DNA of 64,000 nt from an uncultured Caulobacterales bacterium. GTDB lineage: Bacteria; Pseudomonadota; Alphaproteobacteria; Caulobacterales; Caulobacteraceae. Shown here in pieces: positions 36,903-48,260 of this stretch (within the stretch, counting starts at the first letter, position 1; the number at the start of each line of letters is the position of its first letter). The notes beneath the pieces were generated by a model. The model was not told the origin of the DNA, ran no database searches, and saw only the letters and a list, made by a program, of their open reading frames with translations. The translations under genes were made by a program, and so were the position numbers. The DNA is taken from positions 1 through 64,000 of the forward strand of contig CAIQUG010000118.1 in assembly GCA_903874895.1 (NCBI GenBank), in the 5' to 3' direction.

Positions 36903-37750
36903 CCGACCAACGGGGCATCCTGGCCCGGGACGGCGTTGCAGCGGCCCGGCTGGAAGGCATTGTCGCCGCCCGACATTACGCCCCGACCACCCGCCGACGG
37001 GTGGTCACCCCCGTAGCACCGCTCCGCCGCGCCCCCCGGATCGAGGCGGAGCAGGTCTCCCAGCTGTTGTTCGGCGAGACGGTGGAGATCCTCGACGAGG
37101 CAGAGGGCTTCGCCTTCGCCCAGTCCGGACGCGACGGTTATGTCGGATACGTGGACGCCGAATGCCTGGACCTGCCCGGAGACCCGGTCGCGCCGGCCCC
37201 GGCTGCGCTCCGGGTTGCCGTGCTTCGGACCTATGCCTTTACCGAACCGTCGATCAAATCCCTGCCGGAGGGACTCTATTCCCTCAATGCCTTGATCACG
37301 CCGGAGGACCGGGAGGGTCGCTTCGTCAAGGCCCGCGACGGCGGCTGGTTCATCGGCGATCATCTGGCACCCCTTGACCAGTTCGAGACGGATCCGGTGG
37401 CGGTGGCGGAACGATTCGTCGGTACGCCCTATCTGTGGGGTGGGAATGAAAGCCTCGGGCTGGACTGCTCCGGCCTGGTGCAGCAGTCCCTGCGTGCCTG
37501 CGGCATGGCCTGTCCCCGGGATTCCGACCAGCAGATGGCGCTGGGTACCGCCATTGACCCGCTCCAGGGCCTCCTGCGGGGAGATCTGGTGTTCTGGCGG
37601 GGACATGTGGGTTTTCTGACCGGCAGCAACGGCCTGCTCCACGCCAATGGGCATCACATGGCCGTGGTGATCGAGCCCCTCGATGCCGCCATCGCGCGGA
37701 TCGAGGCTGCCGGGTCGGGACAGCCCACCGCCTACCGGCGGCTGGCCTGA
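36899..37750 (+). CDS. NlpC/P60 (C40) family peptidase
   Basis: 283 aa. Two SH3b-like domains (about 40-100 and 104-160) precede a C-terminal NlpC/P60 cysteine peptidase: WGGNESLGLDCSGLVQ (C190), then GHVGFLTG (H236) and HHMAVVIEP. Such enzymes split gamma-D-Glu-diaminopimelate bonds in peptidoglycan fragments. No signal peptide is visible, so it may act in the cytosol on recycled muropeptides, consistent with its overlap with the aminopeptidase gene. Confidence 0.92.
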   Translation: MTDQRGILARDGVAAARLEGIVAARHYAPTTRRRVVTPVAPLRRAPRIEAEQVSQLLFGETVEILDEAEGFAFAQSGRDGYVGYVDAECLDLPGDPVAPAPAALRVAVLRTYAFTEPSIKSLPEGLYSLNALITPEDREGRFVKARDGGWFIGDHLAPLDQFETDPVAVAERFVGTPYLWGGNESLGLDCSGLVQQSLRACGMACPRDSDQQMALGTAIDPLQGLLRGDLVFWRGHVGFLTGSNGLLHANGHHMAVVIEPLDAAIARIEAAGSGQPTAYRRLA

Positions 37751-37783
37751 AGCCGACCGCTCCTGCCGAGCCCTGAAACGACA

Positions 37784-37815
37784 ACGCCGCCGCCCCGAGG
37801 TGGGGGCGACGGCGT
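37784..37815 (-). terminator. terminator hairpin for the cytochrome c gene
   Basis: Arms ACGCCGCCGCCCC and GGGGCGACGGCGT (one mismatch) around a short loop, with T-containing sequence (TTGTCGTTTC) after it on the minus strand. It lies just beyond the cytochrome stop and may also stop the convergent aminopeptidase/NlpC transcript. Confidence 0.7.
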
Positions 37816-37841
37816 CGCGCTGGATCGGTGTGTGCGCCGGA

Positions 37842-38498
37842 TCAGGCCGCGGGCTTGGCGTCCGCAGGCTTGGCCGCGTCGGCCGGTGCCGTGGCCCCCG
37901 CCGCAGCGGCCGGGGCGGCAGCCGCCGCCGGAGCAGCCGCGGCCGGATTCGGTGCCGGAATGGCCGGCGGGCTCGAGCTCTGCTGACGCAGCCAGGCAAT
38001 CAGGTTGATGCGGTCTTCCCGCTTCTTCAGGCCGACGAAGGACATCTTGGTGCCGTTGATGTAGGCCGCCGGGCCGGAGAGAAACTCATAGACGTGCTGG
38101 TAGTCCCAGGCCGCCTGCTTGCCGCTGAAGTCCGTCATGCCCTGCGAATAGGCGAAGCCCGCGTGCGATCCCGGCTTCCGGCCGAGGACACCCCACAGGT
38201 TCGGACCGGTCTGATTCGGACCACCATTGGCGAAGTTGTGGCAGGATGCGCACTTCTGCGACACGGCTGCGCCGGCAGCCACGTCGGCCTTGGCCAGTTC
38301 GGTGCCCCAGTCCGGCGGCGTGTCCGCAACCTCGGCGGTCGCACCGGCATCGCCTGTCGCCACGGCGATGGCGTAGCCCGGTGTCTTCACGGGCGTGGGC
38401 GCAAACAGCATCTCGGCACCCTGGCGCACGATCAGCAGAAGCAGCACCGCACCCAGCAGGCCGCCAAAAATCTTGTTCCAGCGAAGTTCGTCTTTCAT
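37842..38498 (-). CDS. membrane-anchored cytochrome c (CycM-like)
   Basis: 218 aa. One N-terminal membrane helix (about 9-25), then a class I cytochrome c domain with CASCH (C83, C86, H87), GPNLWGVLGRKPGSHAGFAYS and an axial Met in NGTKMSFVGLKK (M152). The layout matches CycM/cytochrome c552-type electron carriers between bc1 complex and oxidase. An Ala/Pro-rich C-terminal tail (about 173-218) is extra. Needs cytochrome c maturation; ccmA and ccmB lie at 46-47 kb. Confidence 0.93.
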   Translation of the reverse strand: MKDELRWNKIFGGLLGAVLLLLIVRQGAEMLFAPTPVKTPGYAIAVATGDAGATAEVADTPPDWGTELAKADVAAGAAVSQKCASCHNFANGGPNQTGPNLWGVLGRKPGSHAGFAYSQGMTDFSGKQAAWDYQHVYEFLSGPAAYINGTKMSFVGLKKREDRINLIAWLRQQSSSPPAIPAPNPAAAAPAAAAAPAAAAGATAPADAAKPADAKPAA

Positions 38499-38743
38499 GT
38501 CGCCCCATGAGCCTCTGAGAGCAAAAATGGGTCTGCCCGCCGCAAGCGTGTCAGACCGCTGGAACGGTCAGGCGGGACAGCCGGTCGAAGACCGACAGGA
38601 CCAGGCACCAAAACCCGTTCTTGCGTGGGCGTCTCTGACACGCTACCGCGGCTCACGCAACCACTCGCGTGATGTCTTCCGCCCTTGCAGGCGCAAACAG
38701 CCCGCAACTCTGACTGAAATTGGCCGGGACGCTCCAGAACATC

Positions 38744-39484
38744 ATGACGCCGATCACGATCATACCCGCCCGGATGGCGGCGACCCGGCTGCCGGACAAG
38801 CCGCTGGCAGACATTGGCGGCGTGCCCATGATCGTCCGGGTGCTGCGCCGCGCCGAAGCGGCCGGCGTCGGTCCCGTCGCCGTCGCCGCCGGTGATCTGG
38901 CCATTGTCGATGCGGTACGGGCCGCAGGGGGTACGGCGGTGCTGACCGACCCTGCGCTGCCCTCCGGTTCGGACCGGATCATGGCGGCCCTGGACGCCCT
39001 GGATCCGAAAGGGCGGCACGACGCGGTGATCAACCTGCAGGGCGACATGCCGTTCGTCGACCCGGCCATGGTGCAGGCCTGCGCCGCGCTGCTCGCAGAT
39101 CGGCCGGACGCCGACATCTCCACCCTCGTCGCCCCGGAGATGTCCCCGGCCGACCGGACCAATCCGGACGTGGTAAAGGCCGTTCTGGCCCTGGCGGAGG
39201 ACAGCCGGAGCGGCCGGGCCCTCTATTTCACGCGATCGACCCTCTATGGCGACGCCCCCGTGTGGCGTCACATCGGACTCTACGGCTATCGGCGGGACGC
39301 GCTGGCCCGTTTCACCCGCTCGCCCCCGTCGCCGCTGGAGCGTCGGGAGAAGTTGGAGCAGCTCCGCGCCCTTGAAATGGGAATGACCCTCTACGCCGCC
39401 GTCTTCGCAACGGCCCCCATTTCCGTCGACACGCCGGCCGATCTGGCCGCCGCCCGTACGGAAGCGGAAAGGACCCGCGCATGA
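38744..39484 (+). CDS. kdsB: CMP-KDO synthetase
   Basis: 246-aa 3-deoxy-manno-octulosonate cytidylyltransferase, activating KDO for the LPS inner core. IIPARMAATRLPDKPLADIGG is the CTP-binding start, followed by INLQGDMPFVDP, the RALYFTRS segment and HIGLYGYRRDAL. Start at the ATG at 38744; a TTG eight codons upstream is less likely. Overlaps pheA by 4 bp (ATGA). Links to LPS export by LptE at 3.3 kb. Confidence 0.94.
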   Translation: MTPITIIPARMAATRLPDKPLADIGGVPMIVRVLRRAEAAGVGPVAVAAGDLAIVDAVRAAGGTAVLTDPALPSGSDRIMAALDALDPKGRHDAVINLQGDMPFVDPAMVQACAALLADRPDADISTLVAPEMSPADRTNPDVVKAVLALAEDSRSGRALYFTRSTLYGDAPVWRHIGLYGYRRDALARFTRSPPSPLERREKLEQLRALEMGMTLYAAVFATAPISVDTPADLAAARTEAERTRA

Positions 39485-40329
39485 GCCGCCCCGGCATCGC
39501 CTTCCAGGGAGAATTCGGCGCGAACAGCGACGAAGCCTGCCGCGAGCACTTCCCCGACCATGAGCCGACCCCTTGCCCCACCTTCGAGGACGCCTTTGAG
39601 GCCGTCCGGTCCGGCACGTGCGCACTGGGCCTGATCCCGGTCGAGAACTCGATCGCCGGGCGGGTGGGCGATGTCCACCACCTGCTGCCGGACTCCGGCC
39701 TGAAGATCATCGGCGAGCGGTTCAAGCCGATCCGCTTCCAGCTGATGGCCAATCCCGGAACGACGCTGGGTGATCTCCGACAGGTGGCCAGCCATGTCAT
39801 GGCGCTGGGCCAGTGCCGCAAGGTGATCCGGGACCTGGGCCTCCGGACGGAAATCGCCTCGGACACCGCCGGTGCCGCCAAGGCCCTGTCCGAGCATCCG
39901 GACCGCACCCGGGCGGCGATCGCTCCAGCCCTCGCCGCAGACCTCTACGGCCTGGAGATCCTGCGCCGGGACATCGAGGACGCGCATCACAACACGACGC
40001 GCTTCCTGGTCATGACGGCCGATCCGTCACCTGCCCGGCCGCCCCCTGGTGTCCCCTGTGTCACCAGCTTCGTGTTCCGGGTCCGCAACGTCCCGGCCGC
40101 CCTCTACAAGGCCATGGGCGGGTTCGCCACGAACGGGGTGAACATGACCAAGCTGGAAAGCTACATGGAGGGCGGGGTCTTCACGGCCACGGTCTTCTAT
40201 GCCGACGTCGAGGGTCGTCCCGAGGACGGCAATGTCACCCTGGCGCTGGAGGAACTGGCGTTCTTTTCCGAACGGATCGAGATCCTCGGCGTCTATCCTG
40301 CAGACCCCTACCGGACGATCCGGCGCTAG
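39481..40329 (+). CDS. pheA: prephenate dehydratase
   Basis: 282-aa phenylalanine-pathway enzyme converting prephenate to phenylpyruvate. Catalytic-domain motifs are IPVENSIAGRVGDVHHLL and the NTTRF loop (HHNTTRFLVM). A C-terminal ACT domain (about 195-275; TSFVFRVRNVPAALYKAMGGFATNGVNMTKLESY) implies Phe feedback control. No chorismate mutase domain, as usual in alphaproteobacteria. Confidence 0.95.
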   Translation: MSRPGIAFQGEFGANSDEACREHFPDHEPTPCPTFEDAFEAVRSGTCALGLIPVENSIAGRVGDVHHLLPDSGLKIIGERFKPIRFQLMANPGTTLGDLRQVASHVMALGQCRKVIRDLGLRTEIASDTAGAAKALSEHPDRTRAAIAPALAADLYGLEILRRDIEDAHHNTTRFLVMTADPSPARPPPGVPCVTSFVFRVRNVPAALYKAMGGFATNGVNMTKLESYMEGGVFTATVFYADVEGRPEDGNVTLALEELAFFSERIEILGVYPADPYRTIRR

Positions 40330-40396
40330 TCGCGTCGACATCACGAATGACGCAACCGGATCATCCGATCCGGATGAACAGACGAGGAGACCCGCG

Positions 40397-40810
40397 GTGA
40401 ATTCGATCCTCACGCCCTTGCTGGCACTTGTGGCCTGGACGCTGGTCGTCTGGATCTGGATGTATGCCACCCGGATCCCTGCCATGCAGACACACAAGAT
40501 CGCGCCGCAGGCCGGTGCCCACCCCGGCAGCCTCGATGTGCTCCCGTCCTCCGTGCGGTCGGTCGCCGACAACTACAACCACCTGATGGAACAGCCGACC
40601 ATCTTCTATGCGCTGGTCGTCTATCTTCACCTGACGCAGCAGGGTAACGCCATCAATGTGGATCTCGCCTGGGCGTATGTGGCCCTGCGGGTCGTCCACA
40701 GCCTTGTGCAGAACACGTCCAATGTGGTGCTCGTCCGGTTCCTGGTCTTCACGCTCTCGACATTGATCCTGTTCGCCCTGACCGCCCGAGCCCTCATCGC
40801 CCTCTTCTGA
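40397..40810 (+). CDS. MAPEG family membrane protein
   Basis: 137 aa from a GTG with GAGGAG upstream. Four helices with the MAPEG pattern: MEQPTIFYALVVYLHLT and AWAYVALRVVHSLVQNTSNVVLVRF. Eukaryotic relatives are glutathione-dependent microsomal transferases; bacterial substrates are mostly unknown. A second, unlike MAPEG gene lies at 47.8 kb. Confidence 0.85.
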   Translation: MNSILTPLLALVAWTLVVWIWMYATRIPAMQTHKIAPQAGAHPGSLDVLPSSVRSVADNYNHLMEQPTIFYALVVYLHLTQQGNAINVDLAWAYVALRVVHSLVQNTSNVVLVRFLVFTLSTLILFALTARALIALF

Positions 40811-41012
40811 ACTCCCGGGGAAAAACCCCCTGCGCCGCTGGGCCCCGGAGCGTCCACTGCGCACAGAGAACCTGCTTAATTCCGGAACGGGCGCGCCCGC
40901 CATCTTGCGCTGCACAAAAGAATTTACTATTGTCTTCCGCCGGTTGTTCGCGCCCGCAGCCCGGCCTGTCACTTCTGAACTCCCCTAGGGCGACTTGAGC
41001 TCACTGTCCGCA

Positions 41013-41486
41013 ATGGAAAAAGTGCCTATGACCGGCGAGGGCTACAAGGCTCTCGACGAAGAACTGAAGCGTCTCAAGTCTGTGGAGCGTCCGGCGGTGA
41101 TCGCCGCGATCTCGGAGGCCCGCAGCCACGGCGACCTTTCGGAAAATGCCGAATACCATGCCGCCAAGGAACGGCAGGGCTGGATCGAGGGCCGCATCGC
41201 GGAAATCGAGGACAAGATCAGCCGCGCCCAGATCATCGATGTGTCGAAGCTCTCCGGCGATCAGGTGAAGTTCGGCGCGACGGTCACGGTGCTGGATGAG
41301 GACACCGAGGAATCGGCCCGCTACCAGGTGGTCGGCGAACATGAGGCGGACGTCAAGAAGGGTCGACTGTCCCTGACCTCGCCCCTCGCCCGTGGGATGA
41401 TCGGCAAGAGCGCCGGTGACGTGTTCGAGGTGATCACCCCGGCCGGCGTCAAGGCCTACGAAGTCATCAAGGTCGAGTGGATCTGA
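41013..41486 (+). CDS. greA: transcription elongation factor GreA
   Basis: 157 aa; rescues backtracked RNA polymerase by transcript cleavage. Coiled-coil N-domain with [17 protein letters not shown] and the tip acidic residues in [18 protein letters not shown]-like C-domain ending [11 protein letters not shown] at 41013 gives the standard length; a TTG at 40995 is possible. About 200 bp upstream has no gene. Confidence 0.97.
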   Translation: MEKVPMTGEGYKALDEELKRLKSVERPAVIAAISEARSHGDLSENAEYHAAKERQGWIEGRIAEIEDKISRAQIIDVSKLSGDQVKFGATVTVLDEDTEESARYQVVGEHEADVKKGRLSLTSPLARGMIGKSAGDVFEVITPAGVKAYEVIKVEWI

Positions 41487-41515
41487 CGGACCCGGCGGCG
41501 GGGTCTCAGGCCCGG

Positions 41516-42532
41516 ATGCATCGGTCCCTGTCCATATGGACGGTGACGGATGGCCGGATTGGCATCGAGAACCAGGCCCTGGGCCTGGCCGAAGCCATTG
41601 CTCGGCTCACCCCCGCCGACATCTCCGTCAAGCGGGTCACCTGGCCGCGCTGGATGCGGCGAACGCCGTCCCGGTTCATTCCCGCCCTGCCCAGGCTTCT
41701 GGCCACCGGCGGTCGGGAGATCCTGCCCCCTTGGCCGGATCTTTGGATCGGCAACGGACGGGCGGCGATCCCCCTGTCGATCGCGGTCCGCCGATGGTCG
41801 GACCACCGGACCTTCGTCATCCAGTTGCAGGATCCGCTGCGGCCGACGCGGCTTTTCGACCTCACCATCCCCCCGACCCATGACCCTGTGCGGGGCCCGG
41901 ACGTGTTTCCGATCATCGGCGCGCCACATCGGGTGACGGCCGAACGTCTGGCCGAAGCCTACAAGGCCTTCGCCCGGCAGCTCGACCCCCTGCCACGACC
42001 GCGGATCGCAGTCCTGATCGGCGGAACGGCCAAGGCCTATGGACTGGGACCGGAGCGCGCGCGGCAAATGGCGGCGGAGATCGCCGACACTGTCGTGACC
42101 CGTGGCGGATCCCTGATGCTGACCTTTTCCCGACGCACCCCGCCCGAAGCCCGCGCCATACTGACCGAACGCCTGTCCGGCCTGCCGGGCCTCATCTGGG
42201 ACGAGACCGGCCCCAACCCCTATTTTGCCTTCCTGGCCGCTGCAGACGCGGTGATGGTCACGGAGGACTCGGCCAACATGCCCGCCGAAGCCGCGGCCAC
42301 CGGCGCACCGGTCCATCTGTTGAAGATGGATGGCGGCCAGTCGCGCCGCCAGCGTTTCCATGCAGACCTCGCCGCCCGCGGTGTGCTGCAGTCTCTTCGA
42401 CCGACCGACGGCGGGTCGACACTGCCGCCGCTCCGGCGCTACGACCCCCTGCGGGAGACGGACAGGGCAGCCAGTGAGGTCCTCCACCGGATGCGACTGT
42501 CCGGACACATCCCCGCTGGACTGCAATCATAA
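41516..42532 (+). CDS. ELM1-family (DUF1022) protein
   Basis: 338-aa protein of the family named after the plant mitochondrial fission factor ELM1, with a GT-B glycosyltransferase-like fold. Typical start LSIWTVTDGRIGIENQALGLAEAIA, then PDLWIGNGRAAIPLS, RIAVLIGGTAKAYGLG, LTFSRRTPPEA and VTEDSANMPAEAAATGAPVHLLKM. Bacterial role unknown; envelope glycan work is a guess. ATG at 41516 fits the family start better than the GTG at 41477, which overlaps greA. Confidence 0.88.
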   Translation: MHRSLSIWTVTDGRIGIENQALGLAEAIARLTPADISVKRVTWPRWMRRTPSRFIPALPRLLATGGREILPPWPDLWIGNGRAAIPLSIAVRRWSDHRTFVIQLQDPLRPTRLFDLTIPPTHDPVRGPDVFPIIGAPHRVTAERLAEAYKAFARQLDPLPRPRIAVLIGGTAKAYGLGPERARQMAAEIADTVVTRGGSLMLTFSRRTPPEARAILTERLSGLPGLIWDETGPNPYFAFLAAADAVMVTEDSANMPAEAAATGAPVHLLKMDGGQSRRQRFHADLAARGVLQSLRPTDGGSTLPPLRRYDPLRETDRAASEVLHRMRLSGHIPAGLQS

Positions 42533-42628
42533 ATCTTCAAATCGCCGCATTCCCGACGCGGACGCGCCGCGTTCGGGTCCGACAGTGACACGGTCGGTTG
42601 GTCGCACGCTCCGCTTCGGACCCTGAAC

Positions 42629-42646
42629 AGCCCCCCCAGCCCCCCC
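42629..42646. repeat. two tandem AGCCCCCCC units (G7 runs on the minus strand)
   Basis: Two copies of a 9-bp unit in the convergent gap between the ELM1-like and DUF1223 genes. The minus strand carries two runs of seven G, enough to fold a two-run G-quadruplex in principle. Confidence 0.7.
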
Positions 42647-42677
42647 GAACCGGGTGCGATGGGCCAACCGACGCCTT

Positions 42678-42694
42678 CCCTTCCGTCGGAAGGG
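42678..42694. terminator. hairpin between convergent genes
   Basis: Arms CCCTTCC and GGAAGGG with loop GTC, perfect. It lies just after the DUF1223 gene on the minus strand but lacks a T-tract on either side, so it is a weak terminator candidate or an mRNA 3'-end stabiliser. Confidence 0.35.
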
Positions 42695-42712
42695 CGCGGC
42701 CGATGCCCTCCC

Positions 42713-43417
42713 TCAGAACTGCGCGACCCCGAGGATGGCACCCCCGCGGGGAGCCTGGACCAGCACGACGGTCTTCAGGGCGGCATCAGACGCCGCCGGC
42801 AGATCGTAGGTCGCACCGGGTCCGTGCCAGCGTCCCAGCTTGACCAGGGACCGGACGATGTTCTGCTGGGAAAGGGTCTTGCCGCGGTTTTCGCCGGACT
42901 TGACCTGGACCGGCTGGTCCTGGGGATCATAACGCACCAGCCAGATATCGGCACCGCCCTGAGGGGCCCGTCCGGACACCCGGACCCGACCGCGTGACGC
43001 ACGGAGCTTGACGGTCCGCCGGACGGCCGCTGCACTGGCGCTGTCGATCCGCGCCATATCGACGCCGGCACCCTCGCTGCGCCCGTCGATCACCAACTGG
43101 GGGGAATAGGTCTCCCGAAGCTTGAAGCGGGACTTGTAGGCCGCCTGGCGCTGGGTGAACTCCGGACGGGCAAAGGTGTCCTTCCAGCCCAGATAGTCCC
43201 AGTAGTCCACGGGGAAGGCGAGGACCAGCACGTTCGGCCGGCCGATCACGCCCTTGATCGCCTGGTCCGCCTCCGCACAGCCGGTGCAGCCCTGGGCGGT
43301 GAACAGTTCCAGCACATGTGGCACCACCGCCGACGGTCGCGCAGCGGCGCGATCGAAACCGCCGATCAGGAGAAGAAACGCGCCCGCGACGCAGGCCAAC
43401 CGGTGGAAGCTCAGCAT
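42713..43417 (-). CDS. DUF1223 thioredoxin-fold secreted protein
   Basis: 234 aa from the ATG at 43417. Signal peptide (about 1-25, ending AAA), then the DUF1223 domain with a CxxC in LELFTAQGCTGCAEADQ, VDYWDYLGWKDTFA and YSPQLVIDGRSEG. Thioredoxin-like, but with TG between the cysteines. It follows acnA on the same strand, an order also seen in other alphaproteobacteria. The longer upstream frame is not protein-like. Confidence 0.9.
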   Translation of the reverse strand: MLSFHRLACVAGAFLLLIGGFDRAAARPSAVVPHVLELFTAQGCTGCAEADQAIKGVIGRPNVLVLAFPVDYWDYLGWKDTFARPEFTQRQAAYKSRFKLRETYSPQLVIDGRSEGAGVDMARIDSASAAAVRRTVKLRASRGRVRVSGRAPQGGADIWLVRYDPQDQPVQVKSGENRGKTLSQQNIVRSLVKLGRWHGPGATYDLPAASDAALKTVVLVQAPRGGAILGVAQF

Positions 43418-43547
43418 GGTGCTGTTCTTAGACCAGGTTTGCACGGGAGAGCGCCTCACCTCTGCGTGAAACGATTCAGCGACACCCCGTTGCCGGGACG
43501 TCGCCGAACCTGATTCCGTCAAGCTTAGGGGCTCCAACCCCGGATGG

Positions 43548-46265
<2,718 letters not shown>

Positions 46266-46430
46266 GATGCGTCATCTCCTACAGTCGGTCCGCCTCTCGC
46301 CCGGGAGTCCGGGGCCCTTTTCGGAGGGGCGGGATCGCGCGCAGACCGGCCGGACACACAGCGTCCGGACGCGCGCCGCGTTCATCCCGCGCGGCCGTTT
46401 GCTACATAGACCCGAGAACGTTTCCAGTCC

Positions 46431-47066
46431 ATGACCGATAACGCATCCTCCATTCAACGTCTCTGCCTGGACCAGCTGAGCCTCGAGCGCGGCCAGCGGC
46501 GACTGTTCTCCGACCTGACTGAAACCCTGTCCTCCGGGGAGGCCATCTCCCTGACCGGTGCCAACGGTGCCGGCAAGACCAGCCTGCTTCGGGCCATTGC
46601 CGGCCTCCTGACCCCGGCGTCCGGCCAGGTCCGGTTCGAGGGACCGGACGGGGCGCTCGATGCCGAGACGGCCCGGGCGGAGGGCCTGCATCTGCTGGCC
46701 CATCTCGATGGTCTGAAGACCAGCCGGACCGCCGGCGAGGAACTGGACTTCTGGGCCCGCTGGCTGGGCGGGACCGGCCAGATCGACCAGGCCGTCGAGG
46801 CCTTCAATCTCAAACCCCTGCTCGCGCTGGACGTGCGCAAGCTGTCGGCGGGACAGCGGCGGCGCCTGGCCCTTGCCCGGCTGCTGGCGGCACCTCGCCC
46901 CCTGTGGCTGCTGGACGAGCCGATGGCCCCCCTCGACACCAGCACGCGCCGCAAGCTCGCAGAGGTGATGCAGGCGCATCTCCACGACGGTGGCATGATC
47001 CTCGCTGCGGTTCATGACCCGCTACCCTTTCCGACCCGGTCGCTGCACGTGGGAGCCGCCGCATGA
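46431..47066 (+). CDS. ccmA: heme exporter ATP-binding protein CcmA
   Basis: 211-aa ABC ATPase of cytochrome c maturation system I, needed to release heme from CcmE. Walker A is GANGAGKT (43-50), the signature is LSAGQRRRLALARL, and Walker B is PLWLLDEPMAPLD; H-loop histidine in AAVHDP. It overlaps ccmB by 4 bp (ATGA). The -10-like TACATA lies about 30 bp before the start. Confidence 0.94.
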   Translation: MTDNASSIQRLCLDQLSLERGQRRLFSDLTETLSSGEAISLTGANGAGKTSLLRAIAGLLTPASGQVRFEGPDGALDAETARAEGLHLLAHLDGLKTSRTAGEELDFWARWLGGTGQIDQAVEAFNLKPLLALDVRKLSAGQRRRLALARLLAAPRPLWLLDEPMAPLDTSTRRKLAEVMQAHLHDGGMILAAVHDPLPFPTRSLHVGAAA

Positions 47067-47740
47067 GCGCGTCCGGACGCCCGATGAACGCCCTGTTCCG
47101 CCGGGAGATGTCCCTGGCCTTCGGCCGGGGCGGCGGCCCGTTGCTGGCCTGCGGCTTCTATGCGGGGGTCGCCGTGCTGCTGCCGCTGGCGGAGGGCCCG
47201 GATCCGGCACGCCTCGCCGCCGTGGCCCCGGGAGCCGCCTTCGCCACACTGGCGCTGGCCTCGCTCCTGTCGCTGGAGCGCCTGTTCGAGCGGGACTACG
47301 AGGACGGTGCCCTCGACCTGCTCAGCCTCGGAACCCCCGGCCTTACCGTGGTGGCGGCTGTGAAGTGCTTCGCCCAGTGGCTTGCCACCGGTGCGCCGCT
47401 GGCCGTGGCGGCCCCGCTGGTCGCCATTGCGCTCGGGGCGGCCCCGACCCTCGCGCCCCTGATCTTCCTGGCCAGCCTGCTGGCCGGACTGGGCTTCAGC
47501 TTCATCGGCGGGATCGGGGCGGCCCTGTCCCTCGGCACCCGACGGGGCGGGGTGCTCGTGGCCGTGATCGTCCTGCCCCTGTTCACGCCGCTGGTGGTGT
47601 TCGGAGCCGGTGCCGTGGACGCCTTTGCGAACGGTCTTGAATGGGCACCCGCCCTGGCTCTGCTAGGCGCCTACTGCCTGGGTGCCTGTGCCCTGGCACC
47701 CTTCGCCATGTCGGCGGCATGCCGCAACGCCATGGGCTGA
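47063..47740 (+). CDS. ccmB: heme exporter membrane subunit CcmB
   Basis: 225-aa six-helix permease partner of CcmA. Family motifs FRREMSLAFGRGGGPLLACGFY, LLSLERLFERDYEDGALDLL and LLAGLGFSFIGGIGAALSLGTRRGGVL. The expected next gene, ccmC, is missing: a convergent MAPEG gene follows 19 bp after the stop, so ccmC and later ccm genes must be elsewhere. Confidence 0.94.
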   Translation: MSASGRPMNALFRREMSLAFGRGGGPLLACGFYAGVAVLLPLAEGPDPARLAAVAPGAAFATLALASLLSLERLFERDYEDGALDLLSLGTPGLTVVAAVKCFAQWLATGAPLAVAAPLVAIALGAAPTLAPLIFLASLLAGLGFSFIGGIGAALSLGTRRGGVLVAVIVLPLFTPLVVFGAGAVDAFANGLEWAPALALLGAYCLGACALAPFAMSAACRNAMG

Positions 47741-47759
47741 GCCCCGCCGTCGGGTCCGT

Positions 47760-48149
47760 TCAGGTCAGGGCTGGCGTGAGGAAGATCGCGATGTTGACAG
47801 CAAGCGCCGCCACCCAGATGAGGGATCGCAGGGTCGCCCGGTCAGTCAGATAGGCCAGTCCATGGCCGATCCGCAGCAGGATCCACGCGACGCAAAGCAC
47901 GTCCAGAAGGGGTCCGCGCCCGCCGCCGAACTGCAGGGCCAACGCCACGGCCCCCACGAAGAACGGCAAGGCCTCGAAGGCGTTCTTGTGGGCATCGTGG
48001 GCGCGGCGGCGATGACCCTGATACAGTTCGGGGTCTCGCGGCGTGGCGTTGTTGTAGTGGGAGCCCCACTTGGCGACGCCAACCCACACGAAGGGAAGCA
48101 ATGCCGCGATCAGAACGCACCAGTAGGCGGCGGGAAGTGACATCGACAT
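47760..48149 (-). CDS. MAPEG family membrane protein (second copy)
   Basis: 129 aa from the ATG at 48149 (GGAGAAC ten bases upstream). Four helices with the MAPEG motif RAHDAHKNAFEALPFFVGAVALA and RIGHGLAYLTDRATLRSLIW. This belongs to the MAPEG branch with RAxxNxxE-type residues for cofactor binding, unlike the protein at 40.4 kb. Substrate unknown. Confidence 0.88.
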   Translation of the reverse strand: MSMSLPAAYWCVLIAALLPFVWVGVAKWGSHYNNATPRDPELYQGHRRRAHDAHKNAFEALPFFVGAVALALQFGGGRGPLLDVLCVAWILLRIGHGLAYLTDRATLRSLIWVAALAVNIAIFLTPALT

Positions 48150-48260
48150 CGACAGTGTTCTCCAGTCGGCTGGGTCAAGGTCCGCGAGGCGCATGATTCT
48201 TGCGCCCCGGTCGCGCAGGGTAGCATAACGAAGGTCGAAACCATCAGCGGCAAAAGGCGC

